Positions 1 to 7,780 of a stretch of 64,000 nt of DNA are shown in pieces. Under the pieces are notes generated by a model. The model searched no databases. It saw only the letters and a list, made by a program, of their open reading frames with translations, and was not told where the DNA came from. Origin of the DNA: Pelagibacterium sp. 26DY04 (GTDB taxonomy: Bacteria; Pseudomonadota; Alphaproteobacteria; Rhizobiales; Devosiaceae); NCBI RefSeq assembly GCF_031202305.1, contig NZ_CP101731.1:124001-188000 (forward strand), in the 5' to 3' direction. Positions within the stretch are counted from its first letter, which is position 1, and the number at the start of each line of letters is the position of its first letter. The translations under genes and the position numbers were made by a program.

Positions 1-528
1 TCCCAGGCCACCCAGCGCTGGATGTGGCTGCCCAAATACGGGCTCGCCGCGCTGATCGTGGGCACCGCCTTCGCCGTGCCCGAGGCCCTGGCCAGCGTCG
101 AAGAGGTCGAACCCTTCAAGACGGCGATCACCTCCGCCTTCACCCGCCCCTGGCCCTACGTCACCTATGCTTTGGTGCTGCTGGTCATGGGCCTGTTCAC
201 CGAGCGCTTCTTCTGCCGCTTCCTCTGCCCGCTGGGCGGCGTTCTCGCCCTGGGCGACCGGTTGCATCTGTTCACGTTCTTGAAGCGCCGCCCCGAATGC
301 GGCACCGGCGGCTGCCATCTGTGCGAGCGCTCCTGCCCGGTCAAGGCCATTGAACCCAGCGGCAGGATCGTCATGGCCGAATGCTTCCAGTGCCTCGATT
401 GCCAGGTGGAATATTACGACGATCACCGCTGCCCGCCGCTCGTGTGGGCCCGCAAGGGACGCAAGCGCGCCGCCAATCCCCGGCCGCGCCAGAGCCTGGT
501 TCTGACGCGCAACGGCGCCACCGTGTAA
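1..528 (+). CDS. nosR: NosR/NirI-family membrane iron-sulfur flavoprotein, C-terminal part (5' end outside window)
   Basis: The reading frame is already open at base 1, so only the C-terminal end of the protein is present. Numbered from the first visible Met at base 22, two hydrophobic stretches (residues 8-25 and 45-62) precede a CxxxCP pair at C65/C69, then two ferredoxin-like cysteine clusters at C93, C98, C101, C105 and C121, C124, C127, C137. This layout is typical of the cytoplasmic end of NosR/NirI, which passes electrons to support nitrous oxide (or nitrite) reductase. The flavin-transferase gene begins 8 bases after the stop and fits the known need of NosR for covalent FMN. NirI is a real alternative because nirI-nirX pairs have the same arrangement; the deciding N-terminal half lies outside the window. 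Confidence 0.85.
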   Translation, partial: SQATQRWMWLPKYGLAALIVGTAFAVPEALASVEEVEPFKTAITSAFTRPWPYVTYALVLLVMGLFTERFFCRFLCPLGGVLALGDRLHLFTFLKRRPECGTGGCHLCERSCPVKAIEPSGRIVMAECFQCLDCQVEYYDDHRCPPLVWARKGRKRAANPRPRQSLVLTRNGATV

Positions 529-535
529 GGGAGCC

Positions 536-1546
536 ATGGCAATGCGCGCGTCGTCCCTCCCTCGGCAACCCGGTCCTTCAAGGCGGCAAATTCTCAAGAT
601 CCTCGCCGCCTCGGCCGCCCTCCCCATCGGTGTCGCCGGCTTTCGCCTGTTCGGCCCCCAGCCCACGTTTCATGAATGGCACGGCCAGGCGCTGGGCGCC
701 CAGGCGTCCATGCGCCTCTGGCACGCCAATCCCGGTCACGCCCGACGCACCCTCGCCCGGATGGCGTCCGAGGTGGCGCGGCTCGAAAATGTCTTCAGCC
801 TCTACCGTCCCCAAAGCGAGCTCTCCCGACTCAACCGCGACGGCATGCTTTCCGGCGCCTCGCGCGACATGCTCGCGGTGCTCGAACGCTCCCGCGCCAT
901 TGCCCAGGCGAGCGGCGGGGCATTCGATCCGACCGTGCAGCCGCTCTGGACGCTCTATCAAACCCATTTCGCCCGCCCCTCCCGCTCCGGTCCGCCACCG
1001 GCGGCCCTAGAGGTCGCGCACAACCTCGTCGACTATCGCGGCATCGATCTTTCCGGCAACGCCGTCCGCCTCGCCACCCCCGGCATGGCGCTGACCCTCA
1101 ACGGCATCGCCCAGGGTTACATCACCGATGTGGTGGCCGACCTTCTGCGCAATGAGGGCTTCGATCATGTGGTTGTCGGCCTGGGTGAAACCCGCGTGCT
1201 CGGCACCCACCCCGAGGGCCGCCCCTGGCGGGTGGGCCTGCGCGATTCCGAGGGCGAAACCGCCCGCACCATCGAGCTCGTCGAGGAGGCATCGGCGACC
1301 TCGGGCGGCCATGGCACGGTGTTCGACCCTTCCGGCACCCATCACCACCTCTTTGATCCCCAGACCGGGCTGAGCGCCCATCGCCTGGCCGAAGTCACCG
1401 TCACCGCCCCCCGCGCCACCGATGCAGATGCACTGGCCACCGCCCTGTTCGTCGCCGGCGAACACCGCGCACCCTCCATCCTCGCCACCACCCCCGGCGC
1501 CCGCGCCATCCTCACCCGCACCGATGGGCAAGTGGTGAGATTATAG
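536..1546 (+). CDS. nosX: ApbE-family FAD:protein FMN transferase (NosX/NirX-like), TAT-exported
   Basis: A 336-residue ApbE-family enzyme, which moves FMN from FAD to a Thr of a partner flavoprotein in the periplasm. The N-terminus carries a twin-arginine signal (R16-R17 followed by QILK and a hydrophobic stretch to about residue 36). The middle shows the family's NGIAQGY segment, and the C-terminal half has the DPQTG and ATDADALATALF motifs that hold FAD and Mg2+. The start is set by an aaggga ribosome site just before the ATG. It lies 8 bases after the nosR-like gene, so the natural substrate is probably that protein's periplasmic FMN domain. NosX and NirX cannot be told apart here. A thiamine-related ApbE role is less likely given the neighbour. 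Confidence 0.88.
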   Translation: MAMRASSLPRQPGPSRRQILKILAASAALPIGVAGFRLFGPQPTFHEWHGQALGAQASMRLWHANPGHARRTLARMASEVARLENVFSLYRPQSELSRLNRDGMLSGASRDMLAVLERSRAIAQASGGAFDPTVQPLWTLYQTHFARPSRSGPPPAALEVAHNLVDYRGIDLSGNAVRLATPGMALTLNGIAQGYITDVVADLLRNEGFDHVVVGLGETRVLGTHPEGRPWRVGLRDSEGETARTIELVEEASATSGGHGTVFDPSGTHHHLFDPQTGLSAHRLAEVTVTAPRATDADALATALFVAGEHRAPSILATTPGARAILTRTDGQVVRL

Positions 1547-1575
1547 GTCAATCGGTATTCCGGGGCAGAAACGAC

Positions 1576-1601
1576 AAAAGGTGGCCTTTCGACCACCTTT
1601 G
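1576..1601 (-). terminator. Stem-loop terminator downstream of infC
   Basis: An 8-bp perfect stem, AAAGGTGG (1577-1584) with CCACCTTT (1593-1600), closes an 8-nt loop. Read on the minus strand it lies 26 bases beyond the infC stop and the 3' arm runs into a short T tract, as expected for intrinsic termination of infC. On the plus strand it follows nosX but lacks a T tract, so it may serve that gene only weakly. Confidence 0.6.
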
Positions 1602-1626
1602 AAGCTTGCGGTAATGGACGAGGAGC

Positions 1627-2163
1627 TCAGCGCGGGGCGAGAACCATCACCATCTGGCGCCCTTCGGCGCGGGGGGTGGATTCGACCTTGGTGATCTCCT
1701 CGAACTGATCGCGAACCTTGTTGAGCAGTTCCAGCCCGATTTCCTGGTGCGCCATCTCGCGGCCACGGAAGCGCATGGTCACCTTGACCTTGTCGCCTTC
1801 ACCGATGAACTTTTCGAGCGCACGCATTTTCACGTCATAGTCGTGGGTGTCGATATTGGGCCGGAGCTTGATCTCCTTGACCTCGATCACCTTCTGCTTC
1901 TTGCGGGCCTCTGCGGCCTTCTTCTGGGCGGCGTATTTGAACTTGCCCAGATCCAGGATCTTGCAGACGGGCGGCGTGGAATTGGGAGCGATCTCGACCA
2001 AATCCATACCGGCATCGATGGCCATGGCGATGGCTTCGCTGGTGCGAACGACACCGATATTCTGCCCCTCGGCATTGATCAGCTGGATTTCGGGAACGTT
2101 GATTTCATTGTTGGAGCGCGGCCCATCCTTCTGGGGCTGCACGGGTCTCATCGGACGACGAAT
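1627..2163 (-). CDS. infC: Translation initiation factor IF-3, probable ATT start
   Basis: IF-3 binds the 30S subunit and checks start-codon pairing. The 178-residue product has both domains. The N-domain begins near the segment [10 protein letters not shown] and continues through [17 protein letters not shown] lysine-rich linker ([11 protein letters not shown]) follows, then the C-domain with [12 protein letters not shown] and the ending [13 protein letters not shown] chose the ATT at 2163-2161 because an AAAGGA ribosome site sits 9 nt upstream and because IF-3 classically starts at a rare codon for autoregulation. Another ATT at 2169 is only 3 nt from that site, and the first in-frame ATG (2151) is 21 nt away. 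The frame stays open to 2247, but that extension does not look like IF-3. The gene is divergent from the hydrolase at 2366. Confidence 0.93.
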   Translation of the reverse strand: MRRPMRPVQPQKDGPRSNNEINVPEIQLINAEGQNIGVVRTSEAIAMAIDAGMDLVEIAPNSTPPVCKILDLGKFKYAAQKKAAEARKKQKVIEVKEIKLRPNIDTHDYDVKMRALEKFIGEGDKVKVTMRFRGREMAHQEIGLELLNKVRDQFEEITKVESTPRAEGRQMVMVLAPR

Positions 2164-2365
2164 GGCAATATTTCCTTTCAGTGGTTTCCCATAGCTTTCG
2201 CACACCCTGGAAAAACAAGGGCGCGAGCATGCCCAAAATCTTGGCAATCGGGGCCAAAGTCAACAGACAAACCGGGGCACCAGTGCGGTTGGTCCGGCCG
2301 GTGACAAACAGAACACAGCGTGCGCATGGCTTGCGGCATTCCGGCCCAGGAGCTACACCCCCAAT

Positions 2366-3154
2366 ATGGTTGACCAAAACGCAATTGCAATGACCGGAAC
2401 GCTCCAAACCCTCTCGGTCGGTTCGGGCCCCGAGGCCCGCGATATCGCAACGTTGCGGCGCGATGGACGCGCGCCGGGCCTCTTCTGGCTCGGCGGGTTC
2501 CGCTCGGATATGATGGGATCGAAAGCCCAGGCTCTCGATGCCCTGGGCGCAGAGCAGGGACTTGCCGTCACCCGTTTCGACTATTCGGGGCATGGCAGCT
2601 CGGGAGGCGACTTTCTTAATGGTACGATCAGCCGCTGGCTCGAGGAAGCGCTTGCGGTGTTCGGTTCGACACAGGGCGAGCAGATCGTCGTGGGGTCGTC
2701 CATGGGCGGCTGGCTGGCGCTGCTGCTCAACCGCGCCTTGCGGGAGCGCGGAGACGCGCGGATCAAGGCCATGGTGCTGATCGCGCCGGCGGCCGACATG
2801 ACGCGAGACCTGATGCGGGAAACCTTCACCGATGCCGAACTGCTTGATCTGTGGGAAAAAGGACGCGTGGAACAGCCCTCCGACTATTCGGACGAGCCTT
2901 ATGTGCTGACTCGCCAGTTGATCGAGGATGGGGAGAACCATCTGCTGTTCGGCGCCCCGATCCGCACCCATTGCCCCGTGGCGATCCTCCAGGGTGGCAA
3001 GGATACCGATGTGCCGCCAGCCCATGCGCTCAAGCTCGTGAGCCATTTGGTTTCCGATCCGGTGACCTTCACGCTGATCCCGGACGGCGACCATCGGCTT
3101 TCGCGTGAAACGGACCTGGCGCTGCTGCGGCAAACGGTGCTCGGACTGGTCTAG
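2366..3154 (+). CDS. Alpha/beta hydrolase, serine hydrolase family
   Basis: A 262-residue cytoplasmic alpha/beta hydrolase without a signal peptide. The nucleophile elbow GSSMGG places Ser at residue 112. A likely acid lies in GGKDTDVP (D213 or D215) and the catalytic His in PDGDHRLS (H243), and DYSGHGSSGG near residue 72 matches the oxyanion loop. The overall pattern resembles ABHD10-like thioesterase/esterase proteins, but the substrate cannot be read from sequence. It is transcribed away from infC, an arrangement I recall as common in rhizobia. An ATG at 2390 is a possible later start but has no visible ribosome site. Confidence 0.8.
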   Translation: MVDQNAIAMTGTLQTLSVGSGPEARDIATLRRDGRAPGLFWLGGFRSDMMGSKAQALDALGAEQGLAVTRFDYSGHGSSGGDFLNGTISRWLEEALAVFGSTQGEQIVVGSSMGGWLALLLNRALRERGDARIKAMVLIAPAADMTRDLMRETFTDAELLDLWEKGRVEQPSDYSDEPYVLTRQLIEDGENHLLFGAPIRTHCPVAILQGGKDTDVPPAHALKLVSHLVSDPVTFTLIPDGDHRLSRETDLALLRQTVLGLV

Positions 3155-3232
3155 CGATTTGGACCTTGACTGTCGGGGGCCGGCGCACCGAAATCGCCGG
3201 TCAGGTGCAATCTCGTCGGAACTTTTCAAGCC

Positions 3233-3751
3233 ATGAATGTGCGTCCCGCCACTGAAGGCGATCTTCCCCAGATTCTCGACATCCACAACGATGCCATTCG
3301 TCGGCTCGATGCAATCTGGACGGAGGCCGAGGAAACATTGGCCGATCGCCAGGCCTGGCTCAATGATCGGACGGCCAATGGCTTTGCCGTGCTGGTTGCC
3401 GAAGAGGACGGAAAAATCCTCGGGCATGCGAGCTATGGCACATACCGCTCGCGCTCGGGCTACCGCAAGACGGTCGAGCACTCCGTTTATCTGCGCGACG
3501 AGGCACAGGGGCGCGGGGTGGGCAAGGCATTGATGGAAGCGCTGATCGCCGATGCCAAGGCCAAGGGCTTTCACCTGATGGTGGCGGTGATCGATGCCAA
3601 GAACCAAAGCTCGATCGCCTTTCACGAAAGACTGGGATTCGAGATGGCCGGACGCCTGCCGCAAGCCGGTTTCAAGCACGGGCGCTGGCTCGATCAGGTC
3701 AATATGGTGCTGCTGCTCAATGACGATCCCGCCCCGCCGCGGGGTTATTGA
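3233..3751 (+). CDS. GNAT family N-acetyltransferase (phosphinothricin acetyltransferase-like)
   Basis: A 172-residue single-domain GNAT enzyme that would transfer acetyl from acetyl-CoA to a small amine. The acetyl-CoA pyrophosphate loop QGRGVGKAL lies at residues 92-100, after the strand VEHSVYLRD. The C-terminal part FHERLGFEMAGRLPQAGFKHGRWLD is typical of the Pat/MddA subgroup, whose members act on phosphinothricin, methionine sulfone or methionine sulfoximine. The real substrate is unknown. The gene ends 9 bases from the convergent LysR gene. A 78-base gap separates it from the upstream hydrolase, so co-transcription is possible but not shown. Confidence 0.85.
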   Translation: MNVRPATEGDLPQILDIHNDAIRRLDAIWTEAEETLADRQAWLNDRTANGFAVLVAEEDGKILGHASYGTYRSRSGYRKTVEHSVYLRDEAQGRGVGKALMEALIADAKAKGFHLMVAVIDAKNQSSIAFHERLGFEMAGRLPQAGFKHGRWLDQVNMVLLLNDDPAPPRGY

Positions 3752-3760
3752 GCCTCCCCG

Positions 3761-4774
3761 TCACCGCGTTTCCATGGTCTTTCCCCGGAACTGGGTCTTG
3801 CGGCGCGGCGATGGGGTGCCATGCACCCTGCCCCGCGCGGGCCGTTTGCCTTGAGGGGGAACCTTGGGCCGGGATTGGGGGTGGAGATCCTTGATCTGCT
3901 GCCAGAGCCTGTCCAGCGCGGCGGATTCATGGTGCCGGTCGCGATAGGCGATGATCGAGAGGGACATGGTCCAGCGCTCGTCGCCCACTGGCTCGAGCTT
4001 GTCGGTGCAGCCGGCAAGGACCGATTCCGGCAGCCATGCGATGCCCTGGCCAGCGATGGCCAGCTCGCGCAGGATCTCGGCCATGTTGCACGAGGCGACA
4101 CTGACGCGGCGCAATTGAGTGGGCTGATGGTCGAGAATGGTATCGACCACGCGGGCGAGATAGCTTTCCGCCCCATAGCTGAGAACCGGCACCGGCTCGT
4201 CGCTCGAGGCCGGCGGCAAGCTGAGCTTGCCCGACTTCACCAGGTGCCGCGCGCCATAGGGCCGCAATGTTTCCGAGCCCACGACGATCTGGGAATAGCG
4301 CAGATGGTCGAGATGGAGGGGCTGCTGGGGATTGTGGTAGTAGATGAGGATATCGGCGGCGCCCGAGATCAGGGCATTGACCGCATCCCCGACATTGCCC
4401 GGCAGGATTGTGCAACTGAGCGCCATGCCCTGGGACCATTTGAGCCACCAGGACGAGAATCGCCCGCTGCCCAAGGCGTGCGGCAGGGCGATCGAGACAT
4501 GGCCGTGGCGGGCCATTGCACCCTGGGCCAGCGAGATGCGGGCATCGAAAAGCTGGGCCAGCACGTCACGCGCATGCTCGCAGAACCTGTAGCCCTCCGC
4601 TGTCAGCTCGACGGGAAAGGTGGTGCGATCGACTAGTGGCATTCCCAGCCAGGTTTCGAGCGCCTGGATGCGGCGGCTGAAGGCGGCTTGCGAGGAGTTG
4701 CGGCGTTCGCCGGCCTTGGTGAAATTGCGCGTTTCCGCGAGGGTGAGAAAATCCTGCAGCCAGCCGATGTCCAT
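3761..4774 (-). CDS. LysR-family transcriptional regulator, HypT/YjiE-like
   Basis: A 337-residue LysR protein. The winged helix covers residues 1-60 (WLQDFLTLAETRNFTKA, then QAAFSRRIQALE) and an effector domain of about 210 residues follows. The N-terminal wording and the segments PVLSYGAESYLARVVD and LAIAGQGIAWLPES resemble E. coli HypT (YjiE), the hypochlorite-responsive regulator. The last 40 residues are very basic and look like an added tail. It begins 15 bases after the stop of the FtsX-type permease gene on the same strand, behind a strong GGGGAGGGG ribosome site, so it is probably the last gene of that operon. Oxidant sensing is inference from family resemblance. Confidence 0.82.
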   Translation of the reverse strand: MDIGWLQDFLTLAETRNFTKAGERRNSSQAAFSRRIQALETWLGMPLVDRTTFPVELTAEGYRFCEHARDVLAQLFDARISLAQGAMARHGHVSIALPHALGSGRFSSWWLKWSQGMALSCTILPGNVGDAVNALISGAADILIYYHNPQQPLHLDHLRYSQIVVGSETLRPYGARHLVKSGKLSLPPASSDEPVPVLSYGAESYLARVVDTILDHQPTQLRRVSVASCNMAEILRELAIAGQGIAWLPESVLAGCTDKLEPVGDERWTMSLSIIAYRDRHHESAALDRLWQQIKDLHPQSRPKVPPQGKRPARGRVHGTPSPRRKTQFRGKTMETR

Positions 4775-4789
4775 ATCTTCCCCTCCCCT

Positions 4790-5992
4790 TCAATAGGCCT
4801 TGAGCGCGGTGGCCAGCGGCTGGCTTTGCAGGCGCAGGGCCGGCAGCAGGGCGATCACCAGTCCAAGCCCCCAAAGCGTCAGGGCGAGCATCAACTCGGT
4901 TTGGCTCAGAACGGGCGTGAGCGCGATCCCGATCTGGGCCTCGACGATGCGGCTGAGGACGAAAGCGAGAAGATAGCCCGCTCCCAGGCCCAGCAAGATG
5001 CCCGCGCTAAAGAGAATGGCGACGAAACCCCAGGCGACGAAGAAGATATAAAGGCGCGGTGCGCCGATGGCGCGGAGCGTCACGAATTGCGGCATGAACA
5101 ACCGGAAGAGGATGAGGACGCTCGCCACCACCGAGAGCATCACCAGACCCTGTGTAACCAGCGCCATGAGCGTCATTACCTGCCGCACATCGCCCAGCGT
5201 CTGATAGAGCTGGATGAGCACCTCGGCGGGAAAGAACGCCATAGTCTCGTCGGTATTGTATTCCTGGCGGAAGCGGTAGGCATCGGCAACGCTCACCGCC
5301 TTGAGCACGGCGGCGGGGATGCCGGCGACGTTTTCGGCGGTGTAGGGACCGCCGATGGTTTCGGCGCCGGTTTCCAGCCCATGGACGCCCCAGACGTCTT
5401 CGACCGGCACGATCAGCGCGCGGTCCCAGGGCGAGCCGGTGCGCGCCATGCGGCCGACGATTTGATATTCGACGTCATGGCCCTCGGCGGTCATCTCATC
5501 GGCCATGGCGTGTACGCCGTGGCTGGGAGTGAAAATATCGCCGATGGCCAGTTCGACGTCGATGCCGGCAACCGCCTCGAAACGCTCGGTGAACCCGCGC
5601 CCTTCGGCGAATGCGCCTCCCGAAAGATGCTCGGGCAATTCGGCGGCGGTGCCGATGATCGGGTGTCCCCTGAAGCTGTCACCGAACGCCAGGGGCGAGA
5701 CGAACTGGGCCCGCTCGTCATTGAGCAGTTCGGCGGTGCGCTCGGGGGTCAGAAGACGGGAGGAGCCGGGCTGAAGGTAGACCGAGGTCAAAAGCGCGTC
5801 GGTGCGGCTGCCCACCGGGCCGACGACCACGTCGAATTTTTCGGCGGCGCTGGCGCTGCCGGTCTTGAGCGCCCGTTCCTGCATCGTGATCGCCACCGAG
5901 AGCGCGGTGCCGGCGAGGATCAGGAAGACGAAAGCGAGGACGGTATAGCGGAAGCGCCAGAGGGAGGCGAAGATGATCGGCCACGGATTCAT
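4790..5992 (-). CDS. ABC transporter permease, MacB/LolC-type with FtsX domain
   Basis: A 400-residue permease with one N-terminal membrane helix (about residues 15-37), a periplasmic MacB-like core domain of some 230 residues, and a C-terminal FtsX domain with three helices (about 270-385). This four-helix plan is that of MacB/LolC/E, which move lipoproteins, peptides or metabolites across the envelope by mechanotransmission rather than importing small solutes. The start overlaps the stop of the ATPase gene as TGATG, so translation is coupled. The neighbours are a thioredoxin and a TAT-exported cysteine protein. I recall related permease/ATPase/DUF3299-type clusters linked to zinc in other bacteria; that link is not shown here. 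Confidence 0.88.
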   Translation of the reverse strand: MNPWPIIFASLWRFRYTVLAFVFLILAGTALSVAITMQERALKTGSASAAEKFDVVVGPVGSRTDALLTSVYLQPGSSRLLTPERTAELLNDERAQFVSPLAFGDSFRGHPIIGTAAELPEHLSGGAFAEGRGFTERFEAVAGIDVELAIGDIFTPSHGVHAMADEMTAEGHDVEYQIVGRMARTGSPWDRALIVPVEDVWGVHGLETGAETIGGPYTAENVAGIPAAVLKAVSVADAYRFRQEYNTDETMAFFPAEVLIQLYQTLGDVRQVMTLMALVTQGLVMLSVVASVLILFRLFMPQFVTLRAIGAPRLYIFFVAWGFVAILFSAGILLGLGAGYLLAFVLSRIVEAQIGIALTPVLSQTELMLALTLWGLGLVIALLPALRLQSQPLATALKAY

Positions 5993-6699
5993 CAGTGCAC
6001 TCCTCGGGCTTGAGCGTGTTCTGTTTGCGCCCCATTGGCGGTATTGAGCGTTCCGTTGAGTATCTCGATGACATGATCGGCGCGAGCCGCGACCCGCTCG
6101 TCATGACTGACGACGATCACCGTCCGGCCCTCCCCCGCCAGACGCGCCAATTCATCGATGATGCGTTCGGCATTGACCTTGTCGACGCTTGCCGTCGGCT
6201 CGTCGGCGAGAATGATCTGCGGCGAGAGGACGAGGGCGCGCGCCATGGCGACGCGCTGCTGCTGCCCGCGCGAAAGCATGGCGACGGGACCCGAGCGGGC
6301 CGGCACGTCGAAATGGGCGAGGAGGTCCCGGGCGCTCCTGCGGATGTCGGTGCCGCCGTTGCGGCCGAACCAGCTCGGCACCAGCACGTTGCCCAGGGGG
6401 CCGAGTTCGTCGATCAGGCGGAAGTCCTGGAAGATCATGCCGCAATTTTTGCGGCGCCAGGCATCGCGCGCGCTCTCGCCGAGCTTCGATACGGTTATGC
6501 CCTGGGCTTGGACGGTGCCGGCGGTGGGCACCAGGATGCCGGCGATGATGTGCAGGAGCGTGGTCTTGCCCGAGCCGGACGGGCCGATGATGGCGTGAAC
6601 CGCGCCGGGAGCCAGAGTCAGCGAGACGTCTTTTACCGCATCGATCACCGTGCCGGCCGCGTCCTTGAACCGCGCCGATACATTTTCCAGTTCTATCAC
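5992..6699 (-). CDS. ABC transporter ATP-binding protein, LolD/MacB type
   Basis: A 235-residue ATPase with Walker A GPSGSGKTT at about residues 39-47, a Q-loop in MIFQDFRL, the signature LSRGQQQRV (second position R rather than G), Walker B IILADEP, and the switch His in VSHDE. The composition matches the LolD/MacB class that pairs with FtsX-type permeases, and the permease gene overlaps it by one base. It would power the 400-residue permease as a homodimer. The upstream thioredoxin gene ends 25 bases away on the same strand. Confidence 0.92.
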   Translation of the reverse strand: MIELENVSARFKDAAGTVIDAVKDVSLTLAPGAVHAIIGPSGSGKTTLLHIIAGILVPTAGTVQAQGITVSKLGESARDAWRRKNCGMIFQDFRLIDELGPLGNVLVPSWFGRNGGTDIRRSARDLLAHFDVPARSGPVAMLSRGQQQRVAMARALVLSPQIILADEPTASVDKVNAERIIDELARLAGEGRTVIVVSHDERVAARADHVIEILNGTLNTANGAQTEHAQARGVH

Positions 6700-6724
6700 T
6701 CCGAGACCCCTCTTCTCGTCTCTG

Positions 6725-7258
6725 TCATATTCGGTCGCCCAACAGGGCAGGCAGCACCTCGTCCACGAAGCTGCGGTCGATGGGTCCGGGGCCGTTCAGC
6801 AGCACCTTGCCTTGGGCGTCGGCGACCAGGGTCTGGGGCATGCCCACAAGGCCGAGGTCGTAAAACGTCTTGCGGTTTGGATCGGCGCCGACCATATCGT
6901 AGGGATTTCCCATCTCCGCGAGAAAGGCGGCGGCATTTTCCGGAAGGTCGCCGACATTGATCCCGATCAGCATCACATCGTAGCGCTCGGCGATCTCGAT
7001 CAGCAGCGGATGCTCGTCCCGGCAGGGAATGCACCAACTGGCAAAGGCGTTGATAACGAGCGGCTTTCCCGCCGGCCCGCGCAACGTCACCCCCGATCCG
7101 GGCATGTCCGCTATCGCGTCGAGCTCGATTTCAGGCAGGGTGCCACCCACGGCCAGGGGCTGGCCGTCTTCACGCGGCCCCCAGATGAACCATGCGCTCG
7201 CCACAAGGGCGATGGATACGATCCCGATCGCGGCAAGGACCTTCATTATCCTTGCCAC
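6725..7258 (-). CDS. TlpA/CcmG-like membrane-anchored thioredoxin
   Basis: A 177-residue periplasmic thiol reductase of the TlpA/ResA/CcmG group. An N-terminal anchor covers residues 5-25, the active site WCIPC gives C76 and C79, and the cis-proline loop is GMPQT. Such proteins deliver electrons to periplasmic disulfides. The likely client here is the neighbouring TAT-exported protein with a CPFC pair. The start is uncertain between GTG at 7258 and ATG at 7246; neither has a perfect ribosome site. It sits 9 bases after the preceding gene's stop, in the same operon as the FtsX-type transporter. Confidence 0.88.
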   Translation of the reverse strand: MARIMKVLAAIGIVSIALVASAWFIWGPREDGQPLAVGGTLPEIELDAIADMPGSGVTLRGPAGKPLVINAFASWCIPCRDEHPLLIEIAERYDVMLIGINVGDLPENAAAFLAEMGNPYDMVGADPNRKTFYDLGLVGMPQTLVADAQGKVLLNGPGPIDRSFVDEVLPALLGDRI

Positions 7259-7267
7259 TCCATCGCA

Positions 7268-7708
7268 TCAGGCCAGATGGAAATCTGCGTTGAGCAGACG
7301 GACCCGGCTCACAAATCCGGTCGCTTCATCGGTCGCGGTGCCGATATCGAGGATGCCGCGCGTCCAGATCAAAAGGCCCGGATCGATGGCCTCCTGGCGC
7401 TGGCGCATCACCACGAAAATGATGGTATCGATCCACTCGTCCTCGCTTTCGCAGAACGGACAGGTCTCGACCGGCTGATTGGACAGGATGAAGAATTCGG
7501 AATCGACCTTGAGATGGGGCGCCATGAAGCCCTGCAGCTCCACCTCGGTGCCGGCCAGCTCCTGGGCCATCTCCGAATAGGCCATGTCGTTGTCGTAATC
7601 ATAGAGCTGCCCCATGCGTATCCGCGTCGGAGCAGCCTTTGCCGGCCATGCGGCCCCCAAGAGAGGTAGTGTTGCCAGGCCGAGGCCGAATTGGCGTCTG
7701 TTGACCAT
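7268..7708 (-). CDS. Small TAT-exported protein with CxxC motif, function unknown
   Basis: A 146-residue protein with a twin-arginine type leader (N3-R4-R5-QF, hydrophobic to about residue 20, then AKA). The mature part contains LQGFMAPHLKVDSEFFIL followed by ETCPFCES (C83, C86) and a strand-rich tail. The pattern 'hydrophobic, G, F/Y, P, about 20 residues, C-rich site' resembles DUF3299-like OB-fold proteins that I associate with envelope metal handling, but the match is by eye only. It is the first gene of the minus-strand operon leading to the TlpA thioredoxin and the FtsX-type transporter, so it is likely their periplasmic partner or client. Confidence 0.6.
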   Translation of the reverse strand: MVNRRQFGLGLATLPLLGAAWPAKAAPTRIRMGQLYDYDNDMAYSEMAQELAGTEVELQGFMAPHLKVDSEFFILSNQPVETCPFCESEDEWIDTIIFVVMRQRQEAIDPGLLIWTRGILDIGTATDEATGFVSRVRLLNADFHLA

Positions 7709-7738
7709 TGTCCCAGTCTCCCGTCTTGGTTGATAGGA

Positions 7739-7761
7739 GGAGGGCGGCAGCGCCGCCCTCC
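7739..7761 (-). terminator. Strong hairpin downstream of the M20 peptidase gene
   Basis: A perfect 10-bp GC-rich stem, GGAGGGCGGC (7739-7748) with GCCGCCCTCC (7752-7761), closes a 3-nt loop and lies 20 bases past the peptidase stop on the minus strand. It has no clear T tract, so it may be a factor-assisted terminator or RNA stabiliser. It separates the peptidase from the downstream operon beginning at 7708. Confidence 0.5.
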
Positions 7762-7780
7762 GGTTTACCCGCGAATGCTA

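Noticed and set aside
2105..3679. A 524-codon minus-strand frame covering the hydrolase and acetyltransferase region
   Set aside because: Spans two well-supported plus-strand genes and the infC leader with no domain of its own.
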